From the NCBI RefSeq assembly GCF_042663225.1, contig NZ_JBHTAA010000001.1, positions 310,001-374,000 on the forward strand: a stretch of DNA of 64,000 nt. Direction: 5' to 3'. The position numbers and the translations under genes were made by a program. The notes beneath the pieces are model-generated. The model saw only the letters and a list, made by a program, of their open reading frames with translations. It had not been told where the DNA came from and did not search any database. Of this stretch, positions 1 through 8,777 are shown one piece after another. Each line of letters starts with the position of its first letter. The first letter of the stretch is position 1. The DNA comes from Haloferax namakaokahaiae (GTDB lineage: Archaea; Halobacteriota; Halobacteria; Halobacteriales; Haloferacaceae).

Positions 1-419
1 GCGAAGAGGCGGTCGATGCGTGGCGCGCAGGCGCTGACGAACTGGACATGGTCATCAACGTCGGCCGCCTCAAAGCCGGCGACGACGAACTCGTCACCGA
101 GGACATCTCGGAAGTCGTCGCGGCCGTGCCGATTCCGGTGAAAGTCATCATCGAGACGGCACTCCTGACCGAGGAAGAGAAACACCGCGCCTGCGAGGCG
201 GCCGAAGAAGCCGACGCCGCGTTCGTCAAGACCTCCACTGGCTTCGCCGACGGCGGTGCCACGGTCGAAGACGTGGAACTGATGGCCGAGTACCTCCCCG
301 TCAAGGCCTCCGGTGGTGTCGGCTCGTACGAGGACGCGCTGGCGATGTTCGAGGCCGGTGCCGAGCGCATCGGTGCGTCGTCGGGCGTCGAAATCGTCTC
401 GGGCGCACCCGAAGAATAA
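1..419 (+). CDS. deoC: Deoxyribose-phosphate aldolase, 3' part
   Basis: Class I aldolase that cleaves 2-deoxyribose 5-phosphate to glyceraldehyde 3-phosphate and acetaldehyde in deoxynucleoside catabolism. The frame is open from the left edge (first full codon at base 3), so the gene is cut by the window and the true start is outside. About 138 residues are present. The Schiff-base lysine is in the motif VKTSTGF (Lys codon 228-230), and the phosphate-binding ends KASGGV and GASSG follow. The gene ends convergently, 25 bases from the next gene. The family assignment is secure from these motifs; the first TIM-barrel strands cannot be seen. Confidence 0.93.
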   Translation, partial: EEAVDAWRAGADELDMVINVGRLKAGDDELVTEDISEVVAAVPIPVKVIIETALLTEEEKHRACEAAEEADAAFVKTSTGFADGGATVEDVELMAEYLPVKASGGVGSYEDALAMFEAGAERIGASSGVEIVSGAPEE

Positions 420-444
420 GCTGGTTCGACTCTTTCGACTCTCA

Positions 445-1668
445 CTACTCTGCGCGAAGCGCGACGAGTCTCGCCGGTTCGTTTTCGCCACCTGCTTCGA
501 CTACGAACAGCGCGTCGTGGGCGGGTGTCGGGCCGGTGAGCGCCCCGCCAGTGAGCGAGTACTTCCAGCGACGTGCCCCGATTCGAGTGTCGTCGATGCC
601 GACGCCGCCGGAGCGGTCGAAGGCGATGACGCCGCCGCTGTCGTCGCTCGTATCCGAGACGAAGATGGTGTTGCCCGCGCCAGCGGGAGGCGCGAAGAAG
701 TCGCCGTCTGCGGACCACTGTTCTTTGCCGTCGTGAACGTCGTAGGCGTAGAGACCGCTTCCGTCGGTCGAGAATACTCGGTCGGGAGCGACGACGACCG
801 AGTCGTGCGGTGAGGATTCGTCGCGGTGCCAGCTCGGTTTTCCGGCGTGCATCGCCCCCCGTAGGTACGCAACACCCGCACCGAACGCCCCGGCGACGAC
901 ATCACTCGAATTCGGCAGCGCGAGTGCTTCGATGCCACCGGGCAACTTGGTACGCCACAGTCCCGTCGGCTCTCGTCTCGGTCCGTCGTCGTAGAACATA
1001 CTCACCTCGCCTCCTTCCGTCCCGACGACGAGACGATTGTACTCGGCGGCGAGAGAGATGACCGGTCCGAACACTCGTATTCGCCACTCGACGGTGCCGT
1101 CGCTGACGCGAATCCGGTAGACGTAGCCATCGATATCGGCGGCGTAGAGGTGGTCGTCGTCCGGTCTTGGCCGAACGATGGGTGCCCAAATCGACGAGAC
1201 TGTGGGCGCGCGCCAGACTTCGTCGCCGTCGTGGGTGAGTGCGAGGACACCATCTTGGCTCCCACTCTGGCCGACGTAGACGTGGTCGGAATCGACCATC
1301 ATCGACGGGTCGAAAGAGTTTCTCGTCGTTGCAGACCATCGCTCGCTCCCGTCGGCCACGTCGAACGCTCGGAGCCGGTCGGGTTCGAGGTAGTAGACGG
1401 TGTTCTCGAAGACTAGCGGACGGCTGAGGTCTAGTTCACTGACTTCGACGCCCCACGACTCGGTCGGTTTCGAATCTGGCCCGGTCGCCCGAGGGTTGTA
1501 ACTCGTGCCAGTCGGCGAGAAGTTCGGAAATGGCCAATCGGCGCGGCCATCGCCGGTGCTTCCGCGTTCGCCACCGAGACAGCCAGCGAGTCCGAGTATC
1601 GAACTCGCACCGATGGCGTGGAGGAATCGTCGTCGTGTGGGGCGCAAAAAGAACTCACGGGAGGGCAT
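445..1668 (-). CDS. Tat-exported PQQ-like beta-propeller lipoprotein
   Basis: A 407-residue extracytoplasmic protein. The N-terminus has a twin-arginine signal (TRRRFLHAIG, residues 11-20) followed by a lipobox LAGC with Cys30, so it should be Tat-exported and lipid-anchored, as is usual in haloarchaea. The mature part has repeated blades of the PQQ/WD-like type (motifs such as VYVGQSG, LYAADIDGYVYRIR, LYAYDVHDGKEQW). No catalytic residues or PQQ ligands are evident, so it may be a structural or binding propeller rather than a quinoprotein dehydrogenase. A TATA-like AAGATATTTG (minus strand, about 1694-1703) lies roughly 30 bases upstream of the ATG. Confidence 0.85.
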   Translation of the reverse strand: MPSREFFLRPTRRRFLHAIGASSILGLAGCLGGERGSTGDGRADWPFPNFSPTGTSYNPRATGPDSKPTESWGVEVSELDLSRPLVFENTVYYLEPDRLRAFDVADGSERWSATTRNSFDPSMMVDSDHVYVGQSGSQDGVLALTHDGDEVWRAPTVSSIWAPIVRPRPDDDHLYAADIDGYVYRIRVSDGTVEWRIRVFGPVISLAAEYNRLVVGTEGGEVSMFYDDGPRREPTGLWRTKLPGGIEALALPNSSDVVAGAFGAGVAYLRGAMHAGKPSWHRDESSPHDSVVVAPDRVFSTDGSGLYAYDVHDGKEQWSADGDFFAPPAGAGNTIFVSDTSDDSGGVIAFDRSGGVGIDDTRIGARRWKYSLTGGALTGPTPAHDALFVVEAGGENEPARLVALRAE

Positions 1669-1770
1669 TTGCTACGACTTCAAAACCGGGTGACAAATAT
1701 CTTGTCGCCTTCGGGAGCGAATCCTCTCGAAAGCGCAGTCGTAAATGAGGAAGTCGGAAGGAAGGGACGC

Positions 1771-2172
1771 TTAGGCCGCGGGTCTGCTGCGGCGTGCTTC
1801 GGAGCGGTCGTGGAGCATGCTGCCGAGTGCGCCACCGACGACGCCGGGGATACCGGCGACGGCGATGAGCACGATGGCGGCGGCGAAGGTGGTCAGCCCG
1901 AAGAACACACCCTCGAAGAGGATGTTGAAGATGACCAGCCCGATGGCGACGATAATCGCGCCGAGCATGGTGGCGACGAGGCCGTTGACGGCACCGTCGG
2001 TCATTCCGGTTGCGACCATGTAGCCCGCGACGAGTCCACCGATGACGCCGATGAGACCGAAGCCGAGGACTGGCAGTGTGACGGTCGTAAAGGGAATTGT
2101 AAATCCACTGAGTAGGCCGAGCAGGAGTGTCGTCCCGAAGCCGTAAGCTATTGCACGTATGTTGAGTTCCAT
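1771..2172 (-). CDS. Small four-helix membrane protein (DUF5518-like)
   Basis: A 133-residue, Gly/Ala/Val-rich protein with about four predicted membrane spans (near residues 8-28, 32-53, 65-88 and 94-118) and a short basic tail. It resembles the haloarchaeal DUF5518 family of unknown function, an assignment from general appearance only. It is a single gene, with a good TATA box upstream at 2201-2213. No enzymatic or transport motif can be seen. Confidence 0.75.
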   Translation of the reverse strand: MELNIRAIAYGFGTTLLLGLLSGFTIPFTTVTLPVLGFGLIGVIGGLVAGYMVATGMTDGAVNGLVATMLGAIIVAIGLVIFNILFEGVFFGLTTFAAAIVLIAVAGIPGVVGGALGSMLHDRSEARRSRPAA

Positions 2173-2200
2173 AGCAGTTCTATATTCGCTAGATAAGATG

Positions 2201-2213
2201 ATGAATTATATTC
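2201..2213 (-). promoter_or_regulatory. TATA-like box for the DUF5518-like gene
   Basis: On the minus strand the sequence reads GAATATAATTCAT, centred about 35 bases before the ATG at 2172. An archaeal TATA box is expected about 26 bases before transcription start, so this fits a very short 5' leader. The call rests on position and AT content. Confidence 0.5.
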
Positions 2214-2457
2214 GCGGAATAGCGTACAATACGTCGGGCGAGAGCATCCGTCTTTTCGCTCTATCCGGTTTTCAGACCGATTAGGTTCCATCTCGGCGTC
2301 CACTCTCGTTTCCAACGGCAGGACTGAAATCGTCACGTCACGGACGTGGCGGCGAAAGTATTTTTGTGGGCTGGCACTGGTTGACGAATCTCTGTTGGCG
2401 AGGGACGACCGATACCGCGGCCCTTTTGCCTGCCCACATGGTACGTGCCATAACCGA

Positions 2458-3756
2458 ATGGCCCGATACCACATCGAAACGTACGGCTGTACCTCGAACC
2501 GCGGCGAGAGCCGAGCCATCGAGAGCGCGCTCCGCGATGCCGGGCACTACCGCGTCGAGGGTCCCGAGGAAGCCGACGTTGCCATCATGAACACCTGTAC
2601 GGTCGTGGAGAAGACGGAGCGCAACATGCTCCGACGGGCCAAAGAACTGGAGCGCGAAACGGCGGACCTCATCATCACCGGCTGTATGGCCCTCGCGCAG
2701 GGCAACGACTTCCGCGAGGAAGGTATCGACGCCCAGATTCTCCACTGGGACGACGTACCGAACGCCGTCACCAACGGCGAGTGTCCGACCCCCGGCCCCG
2801 GCGTCGAACCCGTCCTCGACGGCGTCGTCGGCATCCTCCCCATCGCTCGCGGGTGTATGTCGAACTGTTCGTACTGCATCACCAAGTTCGCAACCGGGCG
2901 TGTCGATTCGCCCTCGGTAGAGGAGAACGTCGAGAAGGCTCGCGCGCTCGTCCACGCCGGAGCGAAGGAACTCCGAATCACGGGTCAGGACACCGGCGTC
3001 TACGGGTGGGACAAGGGCGAGCGAAAGCTTCCGGAACTCCTCGACCGCATCTGCACGGAAATCGAGGGCGACTTTCGGGTCCGCGTCGGCATGGCTAACC
3101 CCGGCGGCGTCCACGGCATCCGCGACGAACTCGCCGCGGTGTTCGCCGAGCACGATAAACTTTACAACTTCATCCACGCGCCGGTGCAGTCCGGGTCGGA
3201 CGACGTTCTAGAGCACATGCGCCGGCAGCACCGCGTGGACAAGTTCAAGGAAATCGTCGAGACGTTCGACCGAGAGTTAGGATACTGGACGCTCTCGACG
3301 GACTTCATCGTCGGCTACCCCACCGAAACCGACGCGGACCATCAACGTTCGATGGACCTCCTGAAGGAGGTTCGCCCCGAGAAAATCAACGTCACGCGCT
3401 TCTCCAAGCGTCCCGGCACCGACGCCGCCGACCTGAAGGGTCTCGGCGGGACCATCAAAAAGGAGCGCTCGAAGGAGATGTCCGAGGCGAAGATGGACAT
3501 CGTCGCCGACGCCTACGAGTCGATGATTGGTACCCAACACGACGTGCTCGTGGTCGAAGAGGGCCACGGCGACTCGGTGAAGTGCCGCGACGAAGCCTAC
3601 CGCCAACTCATCGTCCAGAACGCATCCGAGTACGGACTCGAACCCGGCGACTTCGCCACCGTCGAGGTCACGGCACACCAGACCGTCTACGCGTTCGCAG
3701 AGCCGGTGGAGACGCCCGCCGAGACGGCCGTCGCCGGCGCGAAACAGCACTCCTAA
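2458..3756 (+). CDS. tRNA t6A37 methylthiotransferase (archaeal MtaB/CDKAL1 type)
   Basis: A 432-residue radical-SAM methylthiotransferase that adds a methylthio group to N6-threonylcarbamoyladenosine at position 37 of ANN-decoding tRNAs. The N-terminal UPF0004 domain carries the three cluster cysteines (Cys11 in ETYGCTSN, Cys47 in NTCTV, Cys76 in ITGCMA). The radical-SAM motif RGCMSNCSYC supplies Cys133, Cys137 and Cys140, and a TRAM-like domain is at the C-terminus. Start: a longer frame opens at 2395, but the ATG at 2458 gives the family's typical N-terminus (MARYHIETYGC). The gene ends convergently with the next gene, 30 bases away. Family clear; exact tRNA substrate inferred from archaeal orthologues. 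Confidence 0.92.
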   Translation: MARYHIETYGCTSNRGESRAIESALRDAGHYRVEGPEEADVAIMNTCTVVEKTERNMLRRAKELERETADLIITGCMALAQGNDFREEGIDAQILHWDDVPNAVTNGECPTPGPGVEPVLDGVVGILPIARGCMSNCSYCITKFATGRVDSPSVEENVEKARALVHAGAKELRITGQDTGVYGWDKGERKLPELLDRICTEIEGDFRVRVGMANPGGVHGIRDELAAVFAEHDKLYNFIHAPVQSGSDDVLEHMRRQHRVDKFKEIVETFDRELGYWTLSTDFIVGYPTETDADHQRSMDLLKEVRPEKINVTRFSKRPGTDAADLKGLGGTIKKERSKEMSEAKMDIVADAYESMIGTQHDVLVVEEGHGDSVKCRDEAYRQLIVQNASEYGLEPGDFATVEVTAHQTVYAFAEPVETPAETAVAGAKQHS

Positions 3757-3786
3757 CGACTCCCCGTTCTCCCGACTCCCCGCAGT

Positions 3787-4536
3787 TCACGGCCGAATCG
3801 ACCACACGAGTTCGTCCCGGGTCGAGTTCGGGAACTCGCCGTCGAAGTTCGTCAGTTCCCACGACGACGCGCCGACGAGTTCCAAGAGGAGTTCGAACTC
3901 CCGCTTCGTCATCGACTTGATTCGGTAGCTCTCGGAGACGACGAGTTCGTCGTTCGCATCGAACAGCGCCTTCTCACCGCGGACGATGCCTTCGATTTCG
4001 TCTTCGAAGTCGGCGCGGTGCATGATGCGATACGTCTCGCCGTCGAGTTCGACCTGTTCGGTCTCTTCGGTGCCGTAGTTCTCGATGACGAACTCGCAGT
4101 CCGGCGCGTAGAAGTTGAGTACCAATTCGCCGTCGTCGTCGGTCGCGGCGAGCAACGATTCGAGCGCCGCCAGTTGGTCGTCGATGGTGAGGTTGTGCAG
4201 GAACGCCCGAAACGGGACGATGACCAACTCGTAGGGGTCGTCCACGACGAAGTTCCGCATGTCGGCGTGCCACACCCGCGGGTCGAGTCCCTCCTCGTCG
4301 GCTTTCGTCCGGAGTCTGTCGAGCATCCCCGTCGAGATATCGATGCCCGTCGCATCGACGCCGTGGCGCAGGAGTTCGAGGTAGATACGACCCGTGCCAC
4401 ACCCGACTTCGAGCACGCGCCCATCGACTTCTCGGGCGCGCTCGACGTAGTACGACACGTCTTCTGTCGGCGACGTTTCTGCGTCGTACACCGAAGCCCA
4501 CACGTCGTAGAAATCGACGACGCCGCGAGAATCCAT
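3787..4536 (-). CDS. Class I SAM-dependent methyltransferase
   Basis: A 249-residue Rossmann-fold methyltransferase. Motif I EVGCGTG spans residues 43-49, with an acidic strand-2 end in ATGIDIS and motif II/post-I around ADMRNF. The C-terminal half looks like the Methyltransf_25 group, with an Asn-Phe-Tyr stretch (VLNFYAPD) in place of the usual PPxY-type signatures. The substrate cannot be deduced. It stands alone, read away from the GNAT gene upstream. Confidence 0.85.
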   Translation of the reverse strand: MDSRGVVDFYDVWASVYDAETSPTEDVSYYVERAREVDGRVLEVGCGTGRIYLELLRHGVDATGIDISTGMLDRLRTKADEEGLDPRVWHADMRNFVVDDPYELVIVPFRAFLHNLTIDDQLAALESLLAATDDDGELVLNFYAPDCEFVIENYGTEETEQVELDGETYRIMHRADFEDEIEGIVRGEKALFDANDELVVSESYRIKSMTKREFELLLELVGASSWELTNFDGEFPNSTRDELVWSIRP

Positions 4537-4629
4537 AGACAGTCTCCGGCCGAGCCGGGTATAAAATTTGGCTAGACTGAAATCTCGATTGTCGGCAGTT
4601 GACTGGTGGTGGCTGGGTGTCGGCGACGA

Positions 4630-5058
4630 TTACTCGCGCCGTGGAACGCCGTCGTCGGTCACCCGGAGAAACATCGCCTTCGATGCCGGTGCACTGTACT
4701 CGAAGCCCCACTGCTCGTAGAAGCCGTCCACGTCGGCGAGGAGGTTCACGAACGCCGACGGTGGCGCTTCGCGGTTCAGATACGCGACGAGTTCGTCCAC
4801 GATTCGCGTGCCGAGTCCTCGTCCCTGGTGGTCCGGGTGGACCGCCACATCGACCACCTGATAGACGGTTCCGCCGTCGCCGACGAGTCGCCCCATGCCG
4901 ACGATTTCCTCGCCGTCGAGGACGCGCACGCCGAACACCGTGTTCGGAAGCCCTCGCTCTGCGGCCGCGAGCGAACGCGGTGCCATCCCGGCCGCATCGC
5001 GGAGATTCACGTATGTTTCGGGGTCGGGAAATTCCGGGACGACGGTGTACTCGGTCAT
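4630..5058 (-). CDS. GNAT-family N-acetyltransferase
   Basis: A 142-residue single-domain acetyltransferase. The acetyl-CoA pyrophosphate loop is visible as HPDHQGRGLGTR (Q/RxxGxG/A type), preceded by the beta-4 strand VVDVAV and followed by the helix IVDELVAYL. The C-terminal FYEQWGFEYS is the typical GNAT strand-6 region. The acceptor substrate is unknown. It is in the same orientation as the CDF transporter upstream, separated by 68 bases. Confidence 0.88.
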   Translation of the reverse strand: MTEYTVVPEFPDPETYVNLRDAAGMAPRSLAAAERGLPNTVFGVRVLDGEEIVGMGRLVGDGGTVYQVVDVAVHPDHQGRGLGTRIVDELVAYLNREAPPSAFVNLLADVDGFYEQWGFEYSAPASKAMFLRVTDDGVPRRE

Positions 5059-5126
5059 CGATTGAGGGTCACGCGCTCGGAGCCTAACGATTCTGTTCTC
5101 CGTGTCGCTTCACTCGAAGCTGTGCG

Positions 5127-6068
5127 CTACGGCCGCTTTCCGTCCCCGCCGTCCGGCGAGAAGGTCGTAAACCGCTCGGTCTCGTCGTCCTCTTTCCACT
5201 CGCCGAGTTCCTTGGGGTCCACGTGGACGAACACGTCGTCCACTTCGTCGATGTTGCGGATGGCTTGGACGACCCACGATTCGATTTCGTGGGCTTCGGT
5301 GACCGTCATGTCGCCTTCGACTTCGATGTGGAGGCTCACGTCCACTTCGGGACCGACGTAGTGGGCGACCACGTCGTGTGCGCCCTTCACGTCGGGGTGC
5401 GACAGCGCCGTCTGGATGATGAGCGCTCGAAGGTACTCCGGCGGGGCGGCACCGACGAGGTAGTTCACGTTGTCGCGGACGATTTCGTAGCCCGTGTAGA
5501 TGATGCCGATAGAGACGACCATCGCCGCGAGCGGGTCGAGGATGGGATAGCCGGCTTGCGCGCCGAGGACGCCGACGAGCGCGGCACCCGCGGTCAGGAT
5601 GTCGTTGCGGTTGTCGAGGCCGGCGGCGACGAGCGCGGGCGAATTTCGGTTTTTTCCGACGCGCTGGCAGTAGCGATAGAGACCGAACTTGATGACGGCC
5701 GCGGCGACGAGCACGAGCACGCCGTAGGTCCCCGCGGGGCTCCCGTAGGAGCCTTCGAGAATCCGGACCGTACTCTGCCAGAGAATCGCCCCGCCCGCGG
5801 CGAAGACGCCCACGGCGACGAACAGCGCGACGAACGGTTCGATTCGCTCGTGGCCGTGCGGGTGCTCGAAGTCCGGTGGCTTCGTCGTGAGATACAGTCC
5901 GGCGAGAATGATGATACTGTAGATGGAGTCCGAGAGGCTGTTGACCGCCTCGGATCCGACGGCCAGACTCCCCGTGGACCACCACACTGTACCCTTCCCG
6001 ACGGCGAGCAGGAGGTTCGCTGCGAGGACGACGAACCCGACCCGACGAATCGCCTGCGTTCGGTCCAT
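5127..6068 (-). CDS. Cation diffusion facilitator exporter, probable Mn2+ type
   Basis: A 313-residue CDF antiporter with about six membrane helices and a C-terminal cytoplasmic ferredoxin-like domain (from about residue 205). CDF proteins export divalent metals in exchange for protons. The TM2 site reads N43-S-L-S-D47 and the TM5 site D152-N-R-N-D156. Zn transporters normally have HxxxD at both places, whereas N-D/D-D is the combination reported for bacterial MntE-type Mn exporters. The metal is therefore predicted to be Mn2+ or Fe2+ rather than Zn2+, by inference. The loop HPHGHERIEPF (69-79) is typical of the family. A single gene. Confidence 0.9.
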   Translation of the reverse strand: MDRTQAIRRVGFVVLAANLLLAVGKGTVWWSTGSLAVGSEAVNSLSDSIYSIIILAGLYLTTKPPDFEHPHGHERIEPFVALFVAVGVFAAGGAILWQSTVRILEGSYGSPAGTYGVLVLVAAAVIKFGLYRYCQRVGKNRNSPALVAAGLDNRNDILTAGAALVGVLGAQAGYPILDPLAAMVVSIGIIYTGYEIVRDNVNYLVGAAPPEYLRALIIQTALSHPDVKGAHDVVAHYVGPEVDVSLHIEVEGDMTVTEAHEIESWVVQAIRNIDEVDDVFVHVDPKELGEWKEDDETERFTTFSPDGGDGKRP

Positions 6069-6148
6069 TACCCGACATTCGGGGGTGGGGTTGAAATGAG
6101 CTTCGGGCGAGAGCGACCGTTTAGACGCGGTTTACAAGAGTTTTAGAT

Positions 6149-6694
6149 TCAATCAAAACTAAAGCGAACGGCGCTTTGGTCGTCTTCGACAGTCGCCCCG
6201 TCGAGGCTCGCAAACGCCTCGTGGAGGTGGTCGTACGACTCGTCGAGCGCCTGCACGATGACTTTCGTATCCGAGAGTATCGGCATGAAGTTCGTATCGC
6301 CGTTCCACCGCGGGACGACGTGGGTGTGGAGGTGGTCGTCGATAGAGCCACCCGCGGCAGACCCGCCGAGGTTCTCGCCCGCGTTGAAGCCGGCGGGGTC
6401 GAATGCGGCGTCGAGCGCGTCGATGGTCAGCGATTTGAGTCGGGCGTGGTCCAGCAGTTCTTCGTCCGTGAGGTCGGTGAAGTCGCCGGTGTGCTTGTAC
6501 GGGATGACCATCACGTGCCCCGGCGCGTAGGGGGCGTTGTTGAGGATGACGAAGGAGTGTTCCGAGCGCGCGACGATTTTGCTCTCTCTGTCCTCGTCGC
6601 GTTCGGGGAGTGCACAAAACGGGCAGGAGTACTCCTCGTCGTCGCGGTCACGCGTCACCCACTCGATGCGCCACGGGGCGAACAGTTGGTCCAT
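6149..6694 (-). CDS. HIT-family hydrolase
   Basis: A 181-residue histidine-triad nucleotide hydrolase/transferase. The triad is H121-L-H123-T-H125-VV, and the zinc-type pair CPFC (Cys24, Cys27) is present, as in galactose-uridylyltransferase-like and AP4A-phosphorylase-like HIT proteins. The frame extends upstream, but the ATG at 6694 gives the usual short N-terminus MDQLFAPWR and leaves space for a promoter. Substrate probably a nucleoside phosphate or dinucleoside polyphosphate; not determinable here. Confidence 0.9.
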   Translation of the reverse strand: MDQLFAPWRIEWVTRDRDDEEYSCPFCALPERDEDRESKIVARSEHSFVILNNAPYAPGHVMVIPYKHTGDFTDLTDEELLDHARLKSLTIDALDAAFDPAGFNAGENLGGSAAGGSIDDHLHTHVVPRWNGDTNFMPILSDTKVIVQALDESYDHLHEAFASLDGATVEDDQSAVRFSFD

Positions 6695-6776
6695 GTCGGG
6701 TGGACGAACCGAGAGGTGCAAGGCGTTTCGGTCGTCGGAAAGTCACCTTCATCCGTCAGGGATACGGAGACAGGGT

Positions 6777-7673
6777 ATGGTCCTCAGCGATGGGTTGTTG
6801 GTGTACCTCTTTGCGCTCGTCCCGGCGGTCATCTGGGGCTTTACCCCCGTCTTGGACAAACGAGGGATGTCGTACGACGGCACCGCCTTGCAGGCGTCGC
6901 TCGTCGTCGTCGTTGTGGACCTCTCGTTGGTCGTCTCGTTGCTCTTGTTTCGCGGAACTGCGCCCTTCGCGGGAATCGATTTAGCCATCGTGGGCTTGTT
7001 TCTCTTCGCCGGGGCGACGGGAACGGCGCTCGGTCGGCTGGCAATCTTCGTCGGCGTGGACCGAGTCGGGGCGAGTATCAACAGCGCAGTCGTGAGCGCT
7101 CGCCCGCTGTTCGCAACGGCGTTCGCCTTCGGACTGCTCGGTGAACCCGTCTCGTTCTCTACGGGCGTCGGTATCGTCGTCCTCGTCGGCGGATTGGTCG
7201 TCCTCAGCCTCGCAAAGGGCGGCGACCTCTCGGGGTGGGAGACCCGTGACCTCGTCTACCCACTCGCTTCGGGCGCGCTCTTCGCCTTCGGAAACGTCCT
7301 CCGACGATTCGGACTGGAGACGGGCGGTGCGGACGTCCTGCAGGCCGTCGCCCTCAACGAGGCGGGTGCCCTCCTCGTCTTTCTCGGCTACGCCGCCGTC
7401 CGCGGGGTCGATGGGTTTCGCTCCGCCGACCGTCGGTCCTACGGCTACTTCGCCGTCAGCGGCACACTCACCGCCGTCGCCCTCATCTCACTGTTCAGCG
7501 CGCTCGCGCTTCCGGCGGGACAGGTGGCAATCGTCGAATCGCTCGCGGCGACTGCTCCGCTGTTTACCACGGTCTTCGTCTACTTCCTCCTGCAAGACCT
7601 CGAACGAGTCACCCGCGGCGTCGTCACTGGGGCGATGCTCGTCGTCGTCGGAACTGCGTTGGTGACGTTTTGA
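6777..7673 (+). CDS. EamA/DMT-family membrane transporter
   Basis: A 298-residue inner-membrane protein with ten predicted helices arranged as two EamA repeats (about residues 5-140 and 150-295). The repeat signatures VIWGFTPVL near the N-terminus and PLFTTVFVYFLLQDLE in the second half are typical of drug/metabolite exporters. The longer frame from 6537 overlaps the divergent HIT gene, so the ATG at 6777 is chosen. Divergent from the HIT gene with an 82-base gap. Substrate unknown. Confidence 0.87.
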   Translation: MVLSDGLLVYLFALVPAVIWGFTPVLDKRGMSYDGTALQASLVVVVVDLSLVVSLLLFRGTAPFAGIDLAIVGLFLFAGATGTALGRLAIFVGVDRVGASINSAVVSARPLFATAFAFGLLGEPVSFSTGVGIVVLVGGLVVLSLAKGGDLSGWETRDLVYPLASGALFAFGNVLRRFGLETGGADVLQAVALNEAGALLVFLGYAAVRGVDGFRSADRRSYGYFAVSGTLTAVALISLFSALALPAGQVAIVESLAATAPLFTTVFVYFLLQDLERVTRGVVTGAMLVVVGTALVTF

Positions 7674-7730
7674 CCGGTAGTGTGTGCCAAATCTACCGAA
7701 ACAGAAATCGCACCGAAAAGTCGATACCGA

Positions 7731-8621
7731 TTACTCGGTCAAATTCACGTAGCCGTCTTCGGTGACGATGACGGTGTGTTCTGCCTGCCCGACCATCGCA
7801 CCGTCTTCTTCCTTCAAGACGGGGTAGCTTCGGAGGACGCCCTGCTGGACGAGGCGCCGAATCGCCATCTCGGAGCGGCCGCCGTCGAACCAGCGCCCGG
7901 CGAAGGGGAGCAGTTTGTACTCTTCTCGAATCTCGTCGAGGAGTTTGCGGGACATCCGGTCGCGGACCGAGCGGTCGTTGACGAGGCTGTAAATCTCGTT
8001 CTTCGAGCCTTCGGTCACCTTGCCCGTGCCGTCGGTTGCGAACGGTTCGATTGCGACCACGTCGCCGACTTCGAGTTCGACGCCGCGGTCCGCGCCGCGA
8101 TTCGGAATCGTCGGGTCGGTGTGGGCGTCCCACTGCTCGACGCCGTGACCCGAGAGGTTGAGCACCGGCGTGTAGCCGTAACCGCGAATCACGTCTTCGA
8201 TTTCCGCGCCGATTTTCCCGGTGTGCGCGCCCGCTTCGACCATGTCGAGGGCGGCGTCGAGCGCCTCTTCGGCGGATTCGACGAGTTCGTCGTTGCCCGA
8301 GAGGTCCACTGTCACCGCGGAGTCGGCGATGTAGCCATCGATGTGGACGCCGAGGTCCAGACAGACCATGTCCTCGCCGAACTCGGTGTCGTCGTTGCGG
8401 CCGGGACTGGCGTGCGAGGCTTCTTCGTTGATGCTGATGTTGGCCGGGAACGCACAGCCGTCGGCGAGTTCGCAGATGCGCTCTTCGGCGTACTCGGCGA
8501 CTTCGAGGTGCGTGACGCCCGGTTCGATCATCTCGGCAGATTCGTCCATCACCGTGCGGAGGACCTCCCCTGCGTTTCGATACTTCTCGACCGTCTCTTC
8601 GTCGAGGGGTCCGATGCTCAT
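7731..8621 (-). CDS. map: Methionine aminopeptidase, type II
   Basis: A 296-residue cobalt/manganese metalloprotease that removes N-terminal methionine from nascent proteins. It has the archaeal type II form: pita-bread fold with the metal ligands in VCLDLGVHIDGYIADSAVT, the ligand His in LSGHGVE and the Glu of VVAIEPFAT, plus the helical insert between them. The C-terminal AEHTVIVTEDGY is conserved. Length fits archaeal MetAP2 (about 295). Divergent from the phosphatase gene; the 156-base spacer contains an ACTATATAG box at 8703-8711 that could serve the plus strand. Confidence 0.95.
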   Translation of the reverse strand: MSIGPLDEETVEKYRNAGEVLRTVMDESAEMIEPGVTHLEVAEYAEERICELADGCAFPANISINEEASHASPGRNDDTEFGEDMVCLDLGVHIDGYIADSAVTVDLSGNDELVESAEEALDAALDMVEAGAHTGKIGAEIEDVIRGYGYTPVLNLSGHGVEQWDAHTDPTIPNRGADRGVELEVGDVVAIEPFATDGTGKVTEGSKNEIYSLVNDRSVRDRMSRKLLDEIREEYKLLPFAGRWFDGGRSEMAIRRLVQQGVLRSYPVLKEEDGAMVGQAEHTVIVTEDGYVNLTE

Positions 8622-8777
8622 GGCCGCGAGTTAGTCACCCCACGGGAAAGCGGTTGCGGGATGGGAGAGTTCGCCCTCGGCCAGCTCTGAGCCTGCCGCG
8701 TGACTATATAGCTCATACAACTTCTACTAGCAAGGTTTTCTAACGTATAGCGTCATCCTACGGGCAGACTGACTACT

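Noticed and set aside
313..813. Long plus-strand open frame opposite the PQQ lipoprotein gene
   Set aside because: It is an antisense shadow caused by high GC; it has no family features, and the minus strand encodes a full Tat lipoprotein.
2338..3177. 279-codon minus-strand frame opposite the methylthiotransferase
   Set aside because: Antisense to a secure gene with conserved cysteine motifs; composition is a codon mirror (Val/Asp/Gly-rich).
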